Source: CAYQQR01 sp964420035
GTDB taxonomy: Bacteria > Bacteroidota > Bacteroidia > Bacteroidales > SM23-62
Reading direction: 5' to 3'
Length of the DNA stretch: 48,616 bases
Assembly (NCBI GenBank): GCA_964420035.1
Contig: CAYQQR010000032.1
Location: forward strand, 1 to 48,616
The position numbers and the translations under genes are program-made. The notes under the pieces are model-generated. The model made no database searches and was not told the DNA's origin. It saw only the letters and a program-made list of their open reading frames with translations. Positions within the stretch are counted from its first letter, which is position 1. Each line of letters begins with the position of its first letter. Positions 43,672 through 48,616 of this stretch are shown one piece after another.

Positions 43672-43695
43672 GTTCCTATACTGAATGTCCCTTTA

Positions 43696-44373
43696 ATGTC
43701 CGCTAAAATCAATTGGGATCAGCTTCGCCTGTTTATTTTCGACCTGGACGGAACGCTCTATGATCAGCAATCCCTGAGGAGCTTCATGCGCAAGGTCCTT
43801 TTGGGATATTATCTCTTCCGCCCCTGGCGCATCAGGGAACTGTCGGTTATCCGCCGCTTCCGGATTGAAGTGGAAAAAATGCGAGACTCGGGGAACCCCG
43901 ACCCGGCGCATCAGCTTTTTGTTAAAACGGCTTCAAAAACAGCTTATGATCCCGGTCAGGTACAGAAGCTTGTAGAAAAATGGATGTACCGCTATCCCCT
44001 TCCCTACCTGAAAAGGTATAAATATAAGGGCGTTGCAGGGCTTTTTACCCTCCTGCATCAAAAAGGGAAAAACATTGCCGTATATTCCGATTACCCCGTG
44101 GCAGATAAAATGAAGGCGCTGGAATTGCCGGCCGATGCAATGCTGTACAGCCTGAAGCCAGAAATCAATGAACTGAAACCGGGAACCCGGGGATTGGAAT
44201 CGCTGATGAAAAAATTTGGCGTCCGTCCTGAACAGTGTATTTTTGTCGGCGACCGCAGCGATACCGACGGAAAAGCAGCCGAACGGGCAGGAATATCCTT
44301 TTTACTTTTCCGCGAGGGTCCGCAACATACGGATGCATTTAACATGATTAAGAACCAACTTCTTGAACAATAA
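43696..44373 (+). CDS. HAD family phosphatase
   Basis: A 225-residue haloacid dehalogenase-like hydrolase. Motif I is FDLDGTLYD with nucleophile Asp16 and Asp18. Motif II is VYSDYP. The conserved lysine (about 156-158, ELKPG) precedes motif IV, FVGDRSDTDGKAAERAG. A helical cap spans about 20-90. The substrate is unknown. It is the first gene of a run with a methyltransferase, UbiA-type and GT-C genes, so removal of a phosphate from a lipid-linked sugar phosphate is a reasonable hypothesis. The next gene starts 11 nt before its stop codon. Confidence 0.88.
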   Translation: MSAKINWDQLRLFIFDLDGTLYDQQSLRSFMRKVLLGYYLFRPWRIRELSVIRRFRIEVEKMRDSGNPDPAHQLFVKTASKTAYDPGQVQKLVEKWMYRYPLPYLKRYKYKGVAGLFTLLHQKGKNIAVYSDYPVADKMKALELPADAMLYSLKPEINELKPGTRGLESLMKKFGVRPEQCIFVGDRSDTDGKAAERAGISFLLFREGPQHTDAFNMIKNQLLEQ

Positions 44374-45247
44374 AGACGCCCCATATCGATGCTGGGTCTG
44401 CAATTCCATGCAGGGCAACAAGATCAAGGATTCCGACATTCCCGAAGAACTGGGCAGCGATAATTTTGCCATCACCAATTACGATTACGGACGAACAGGG
44501 GAATTGGTACAATGTACAAATTGTGGTTTTATTCAATGCACCGACCTCAACCAGGTCATTCATTTTTACGAGGACCTCCGGGACGAAGAATACGAAAATA
44601 CCCGCAATGAAAGGAAACTCCAGGAAAAAAAAGTCATTGAAAAGATCGCTCATTTTAAACCATCAGGCCGGCTGCTGGACATCGGCGCGGGCAGCGGCAT
44701 TATGGTGGAGACAGCTCTTGAAAAGGGCTATGGAGCCGAGGGTGTGGAACCTTCCAAATGGTTGCAGGAGCTGGCCCAAAAACATGGACTTCCTGTGCAC
44801 CAAGGGGTTTTTCCCCATTCTTCGGTAAAAGGTGAATTTGACATCATTGCCTGTATTGACGTAATCGAACATGTTGTTGATCCGGCAGAACTGTTGCAGG
44901 CAATGGCCAAACAACTCAAAAATGACGGTATCCTGGTGCTGGTGACCCCGGATGTCCGTTCTTTTCCTGCCCGCTTGCTGAAATTCAGGTGGTGGCACTT
45001 CCGGGTGGCCCATATCGGATACTTCAATAAAAGAAACCTGAATATGCTTGCAGAAAGATGCGGATTTCGCCTGTTAAAAATGAGCCGACCCACCTGGTAT
45101 TTTACCATGAAGTATTTATTGGTCCGCTTATGCTCTTTTTTCCCTGAATTCATGCGTTTTAAGCCACCGGCATTTACTGAAAAAATGGTTATCCCGGTTA
45201 ACCTGAGGGATTCCTGGATGGCCTTTTATACCTTGAAACATGACTAA
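44363..45247 (+). CDS. Zinc-ribbon class I SAM-dependent methyltransferase
   Basis: A 294-residue protein with an N-terminal zinc ribbon (CWVCNS at about 10-15, CTNCG near 52) followed by a Rossmann methyltransferase domain: LDIGAGSGIMVETALEKGYGAEGVEPS, IIACIDVIEHVVDPAE, and the C-terminal LNMLAERCGFRLLKM. It shares its plan with the protein at 24342-25130 but is diverged from it. The frame begins at a TTG at 44363, overlapping the HAD stop; the next ATG (residue 17) would remove part of the zinc ribbon, so TTG is favoured. The end overlaps the start of the UbiA-family gene by 8 nt. Confidence 0.86.
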   Translation: MNNKDAPYRCWVCNSMQGNKIKDSDIPEELGSDNFAITNYDYGRTGELVQCTNCGFIQCTDLNQVIHFYEDLRDEEYENTRNERKLQEKKVIEKIAHFKPSGRLLDIGAGSGIMVETALEKGYGAEGVEPSKWLQELAQKHGLPVHQGVFPHSSVKGEFDIIACIDVIEHVVDPAELLQAMAKQLKNDGILVLVTPDVRSFPARLLKFRWWHFRVAHIGYFNKRNLNMLAERCGFRLLKMSRPTWYFTMKYLLVRLCSFFPEFMRFKPPAFTEKMVIPVNLRDSWMAFYTLKHD

Positions 45248-45767
45248 GTTCCGGTATTATATTTTTATAGCCCGGCCCGATCACTGGTTTAAAAATGTAT
45301 TCATGCTGCCGGGCATCGTCATTGCCCTTTTGTATGCCAGACCGGAATTCAATACGGTGCTTTTTTTGGAGATGCTTCTGGGCATTTTCAGTACCTGCCT
45401 GATCGCCAGTGCAAATTATGTGATAAATGAATGGCTGGATGTTGAATTTGATAAATTCCATCCGGTTAAGAAAAACCGGCCCTCGGTGGTAGCCGGATTG
45501 AAAGCGGGTTGGGTTTATTTTGAATATGTTTTACTGGCAGCAGCAGGATTGGCGCTGGCTCACGTGCTGTCTCCCGGCTTCATGCTGATGGAAGCCATTT
45601 TCCTTTTTATGGGGTTCATCTACAATGTTCCGCCCATCAGGACGAAAGACAAACCCTACCTGGATGTGCTCTCTGAATCTTTAAACAATCCCATCCGTTT
45701 CATCCTGGGTTGGTTGATTATTATCCCCGCTCCCCTACCACCTTCCAGCATTTTGCTGGCCTACTGA
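45240..45767 (+). CDS. UbiA-family prenyltransferase, N-terminal part up to an in-frame TGA
   Basis: A 175-residue product encoding the first five or so transmembrane helices of a UbiA-superfamily enzyme. PDHWFKNVFMLPG at the start and NYVINEWLDVEFDKFHPVKKNRPSV (first Asp-rich motif, N-x4-D-x3-D) are those of decaprenyl-phosphate phosphoribosyltransferase-like members. The second Asp-rich loop is DKPYLDVLSESLNNPIR. It stops at a TGA (45765-45767) in the middle of a helix. The following ORF (45768-46169) continues in the same frame with no gap, so this is one gene split by a nonsense codon. If read through, the protein would have 309 residues, a normal family size. Confidence 0.85.
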   Translation: MTKFRYYIFIARPDHWFKNVFMLPGIVIALLYARPEFNTVLFLEMLLGIFSTCLIASANYVINEWLDVEFDKFHPVKKNRPSVVAGLKAGWVYFEYVLLAAAGLALAHVLSPGFMLMEAIFLFMGFIYNVPPIRTKDKPYLDVLSESLNNPIRFILGWLIIIPAPLPPSSILLAY

Positions 45768-46169
45768 ATGGGGGGCGCCTTTCTTATGGCCACCAAGCGT
45801 TTCGCGGAATACAGGTTCATCAGGGACCCCAAGCTGGCGGGACTTTACCGCGAATCTTTCCAGTATTATAACGAGCAACGTTTATTGATCTCCATTTTCT
45901 TCTATGCCCTCACCTCTTCCTTCTTCCTGGGCATTTTCCTGATTAAATACAGGATAGAGCTTCTCCTGAGTTTTCCTTTCCTGGCCCTGCTCTTTGCCTG
46001 GTATTTAAAACTCGGTTTTGAATCCGACTCCATCGTTCAGAATCCGGAGAAACTATACAGGAAGACCTGGTTTATTTTGTATCTTGTTTGTCTTACACTC
46101 ATGCTAACCATATTGTTTTTCGTAGATATACCCTGGCTTAACTGGTTTCTGATTAAATTATTTGAATAA
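45768..46169 (+). CDS. UbiA-family prenyltransferase, C-terminal part after the TGA
   Basis: A 133-residue continuation of the preceding gene in the same frame. It begins MGGAFLMATKRFAEYRFI, which in family members is the end of a helix and the following Lys/Arg loop, and continues with three hydrophobic helices to INWLNWFL-like residues near the end. The ATG right after the TGA could permit reinitiation, so two polypeptides may be made. It lies 15 nt before the GT-C gene. Confidence 0.8.
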   Translation: MGGAFLMATKRFAEYRFIRDPKLAGLYRESFQYYNEQRLLISIFFYALTSSFFLGIFLIKYRIELLLSFPFLALLFAWYLKLGFESDSIVQNPEKLYRKTWFILYLVCLTLMLTILFFVDIPWLNWFLIKLFE

Positions 46170-46184
46170 GCGATCTATTGTATT

Positions 46185-48599
46185 ATGCCTGCAAAAAAGA
46201 AAAGAAGCTCCTCAAAAGCACAGGAAAGTGAACCTTACCTCAGTCTGAGTATACTCTTACCCTACAGGGGCAATCGTAAGGGACTGGAAAGTTTCTTTGA
46301 AAGTCTGTCACGGGTCAAAAAAACCTACCAGAAAGATTACGAGATCATCATAATTGCCCGGGAGGGATCTGACTGGCAAGATGCACTTCCGGAAGGCATC
46401 CGGCATTTGCTGGATAAAAATATAATCAGACCATTGGAGCACAAGTTACCGATTTCGCTGGATGCATTCCGCCAGGCTGTTTCTCTCAGCATCAAGGAAC
46501 ATATACTTTGGTTCAATACGGAAGAACTGGAGAACAGCTTCAATTTCGAGAATTTCTTTTCAATCAAGAAGGACCGGCTCAAAAATAACAGCTTTTACCT
46601 GCCTTGCTTCCGGGAACAGGAATCCTGTTCATTAAGGCGCATCTTGTTATGCCACCGGGATATCCCTAACTACAGCTGTTCCAATCCCATCCTGGCAAAC
46701 AGGGATTTCGACATAGAGCTGCTGGCAAAATCCAGACGATTGAGGCTGAAAACGGAAATACTTGATGTTCCGCAAACGAATCCTTTTGGTGAAGTTAAAA
46801 AAGAAAGAAAGTCCGATCGAATACCATTGGTCCTGAGACCAAAATTCTTGTTCAACTGGTATTTTAAACTGCCGCTTAAAGAATTCACCCAAAGACCTGA
46901 AAAAAAATATTCCTTTGTGAAAATCAATCCCATCTACCGCTTCCTCTTTGCTGCAACAGCTGTTATTCTGCTTTTCCTCCTTCCCATCATGAGCTATAGT
47001 GCTGGAAATTCGGGAGATGAAGAAAGATTTCACTACAAGCACGGTCTGAACGTTTACAATTACTTCGCTACCTCGGGTGCGGATACTTCAGCCCTGAAAT
47101 ATGAAAACAGCGTATTGCACCTGTACGGTCCCATGTTTGACCTGATCACAGTGGCTGTAATTAAGACCCTGGATACGGATAAGATCTATGAAACCCGTCA
47201 TGTGATCAATGGACTTGCAGGCTGGGGGGCCATTGTTATTGCCGGAATGCTTGCTGTAGCCATAGGAGGTTGGCGAGCCGGATTTATGGTTTTGATATTG
47301 ATGTTTTTTTCTCCGCGTTTTCTGGGACATGCCTTCAATAATCCGAAAGACATTCCCTTTGCCCTGGGATATATTTTCAGTATTTACTTTATCCTGCGTT
47401 TTATCGAGGAATTTCCTAAACCCCGTTTCTCAACCCTGCTCCTGATAGCACTGGGGATAGGTTTTGCTATCGGGGTGCGTGTTGGTGGTTTGATGCTGAT
47501 TGTCTACTTGTTTATGTTCCCCGGGTTACACTGGCTTTTCAGCAGTAAATTCAAAAAATTACTTTCGTCGGAGAATCTCAGGCGACTGGGGCGCATGCTA
47601 ATCTATCTGATCATTGTGGGTGCAGCAGGCTACGCCATTGGCATAGCCGCGTGGCCCTATGCTTTGCAGGATCCCCTGACTAATCCTGTCAATGCACTGG
47701 ATGTCATGACCAATTATGCAACCAGCATAAGGCAGTTGTTCGAAGGAAATATCATCTGGTCCAATACCGTACCCTGGTATTATGTACCCAAATACATCCT
47801 GATTACGGTACCGGTTGTTGTACTGGCAGGCTTAATACCCTTTTTCTTCCTGGTTCCCAAAATGCGATCCAGATATAATTATCTGTACATCTTCATGGTT
47901 GCTTTTACCTTTGTATTCCCCATCATTTATATCATTGATAAGGAATCCAATGTTTATGGTGGCTGGAGACATTCCATGTTCACTTATACCACCCTGATCG
48001 TTGCTGCTGTACTGGGATATGAGCTCTTATTCAAGCTTTTCCGTTCGGTATGGCCGAAATATATTCTTATCGCTCTGCTGGTCATAGGGGCCTTCTTTCC
48101 CATAAAACATGTGGTGGCCAATCATCCACACCAATACATTTATTACAACGAACTGATTGGCGGCACCAGGGGTGCCTTTGGCCGCTACGAGATGGATTAC
48201 TATTTCCACAGTCTTAAGGCCGGTTCCGAATGGCTCATTGAAAATGTGATACAGGAAGCACCGGATACGGGCACCATGTATGTTGCAACAAATTACAATA
48301 TCAATTACTACTTCAGGAAATACGGGGACAAGGTAAGACCGGTATACACCCGCTATTATTCGAGGGGAAACGCCAATTGGGATTATGCAGTTTTTGCCAA
48401 TTCCTATATCAACCCCTTCCAGTTAGAACACGCGTACTGGCCCCCCGACGGAACCCTGCATGAAATCAAGGTGGACGGGGTCCCTGTTTGTGCCGTTGTT
48501 GAAAGAATTCAAAAATATGACTACCGGGGTTACCAAAAACTCCGTGAAAGAAACTATTTTGGTAACTGTTTAGCTGGTATCCAAAAATATAAAAAATAA
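46185..48599 (+). CDS. Large GT-C membrane glycosyltransferase with degenerate GT2-like N-terminal domain
   Basis: An 804-residue protein. The N-terminal 235 residues resemble a GT2 fold (SLSILLPYRGNRKGLESFFESL, then DYEIIIIAREGSDW), but the DxD site reads LWFNTEELEN, so it looks inactive. A transmembrane helix (about 247-266) opens a GT-C part of about ten helices. Its first loop has the acidic motif GNSGDEERFHYKHG (about 274-287), a candidate catalytic site, and NNPKDIPFALGY follows. The C-terminal periplasmic domain (about 640-804) contains YYNELIGGTRGAFGRYEMDYYF. Family members use polyprenyl-phosphate sugars. Donor and acceptor are unknown. It ends the HAD-methyltransferase-UbiA-GT cluster, and the stop lies 17 nt before the window's end. 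Confidence 0.86.
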   Translation: MPAKKKRSSSKAQESEPYLSLSILLPYRGNRKGLESFFESLSRVKKTYQKDYEIIIIAREGSDWQDALPEGIRHLLDKNIIRPLEHKLPISLDAFRQAVSLSIKEHILWFNTEELENSFNFENFFSIKKDRLKNNSFYLPCFREQESCSLRRILLCHRDIPNYSCSNPILANRDFDIELLAKSRRLRLKTEILDVPQTNPFGEVKKERKSDRIPLVLRPKFLFNWYFKLPLKEFTQRPEKKYSFVKINPIYRFLFAATAVILLFLLPIMSYSAGNSGDEERFHYKHGLNVYNYFATSGADTSALKYENSVLHLYGPMFDLITVAVIKTLDTDKIYETRHVINGLAGWGAIVIAGMLAVAIGGWRAGFMVLILMFFSPRFLGHAFNNPKDIPFALGYIFSIYFILRFIEEFPKPRFSTLLLIALGIGFAIGVRVGGLMLIVYLFMFPGLHWLFSSKFKKLLSSENLRRLGRMLIYLIIVGAAGYAIGIAAWPYALQDPLTNPVNALDVMTNYATSIRQLFEGNIIWSNTVPWYYVPKYILITVPVVVLAGLIPFFFLVPKMRSRYNYLYIFMVAFTFVFPIIYIIDKESNVYGGWRHSMFTYTTLIVAAVLGYELLFKLFRSVWPKYILIALLVIGAFFPIKHVVANHPHQYIYYNELIGGTRGAFGRYEMDYYFHSLKAGSEWLIENVIQEAPDTGTMYVATNYNINYYFRKYGDKVRPVYTRYYSRGNANWDYAVFANSYINPFQLEHAYWPPDGTLHEIKVDGVPVCAVVERIQKYDYRGYQKLRERNYFGNCLAGIQKYKK

Positions 48600-48616
48600 T
48601 GCCGGTTATTCACAAG

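Noticed and set aside
45765..45767. TGA recoding as tryptophan genome-wide
   Set aside because: Other genes in the window end normally at TGA (for example at 15338-15340, 39748-39750 and 43611-43613), and no other in-frame TGA interrupts a gene, so a changed genetic code is not supported.
1..48616. CRISPR array, prophage or integrative element
   Set aside because: The short tandem repeats lack regular spacers and no integrase, cas or phage genes were seen.

Overview
The window looks like a chromosomal segment from a Bacteroidota bacterium, probably from the Bacteroidales/Marinilabiliales side. Evidence seen directly: a secreted protein with a C-terminal type IX secretion (T9SS) sorting domain, a GldB lipoprotein next to a PorT-like barrel and NadE, a fused MurF-alanine racemase, a DUF1573 protein, a queuine tRNA-ribosyltransferase lacking most zinc ligands, and repeated promoter elements of the Bacteroidota form TAnnTTTG. 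Shine-Dalgarno sequences are rare. I see no rRNA, tRNA, CRISPR array, prophage or complete insertion sequence.

Layout. 1-5.6 kb: dihydrolipoyl dehydrogenase and a large T9SS cargo protein. 5.6-11.5 kb: a TPR/SpoIIE phosphatase sensor, a frameshifted four-helix-bundle protein set between inverted repeats, the methylmalonyl-CoA mutase chaperone MeaB, an unusual thioredoxin-fold protein and a DUF1573 protein. 11.6-16.5 kb: an operon of a propeller/outer-membrane-barrel protein, a half-size TSUP transporter and an M20 amidohydrolase. 16.5-20.8 kb: gldB, a PorT-like barrel, nadE and a Crp/Fnr regulator. 20.8-30.1 kb: envelope glycan and peptidoglycan genes (GT39 transferase, LpxL-type acyltransferase, GT4, methyltransferase, GT2-GT4 fusion, MurF-Alr) and thymidine kinase. 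30.4-36.5 kb: a conserved unknown, rsmI, a small secreted repeat protein, rmuC, dnaB, ispE. 36.5-43.7 kb: biotin carrier and acyl-CoA carboxyltransferase, lptG-tgt, a GT2-ECF sigma-rsmG operon, rpmH (bL34). 43.7-48.6 kb: a four-step cluster (HAD phosphatase, methyltransferase, UbiA-family prenyltransferase, large GT-C enzyme) that reads like a lipid-linked sugar pathway.

How the genes fit together. Several loci serve the envelope: lipid A acylation, LPS export (LptG), sugar transfer, peptidoglycan precursor synthesis, and T9SS/gliding. MeaB and the carboxyltransferase/biotin carrier pair point to propionate/methylmalonyl-CoA metabolism.

The most notable signals are: an in-frame TGA that splits the UbiA-family gene where a tryptophan would fit; a small secreted protein with a 29-residue acidic repeat behind a sigma-54-like promoter and an upstream dyad; heptamer tandem repeats that start at the stop codons of several unrelated genes in the same orientation; a 133-bp MITE-like palindromic element; two genes (tdk, tgt) whose -7 element lies exactly 7 nt before the ATG, suggesting leaderless mRNAs; and a frameshifted four-helix-bundle gene between 15-bp inverted repeats.
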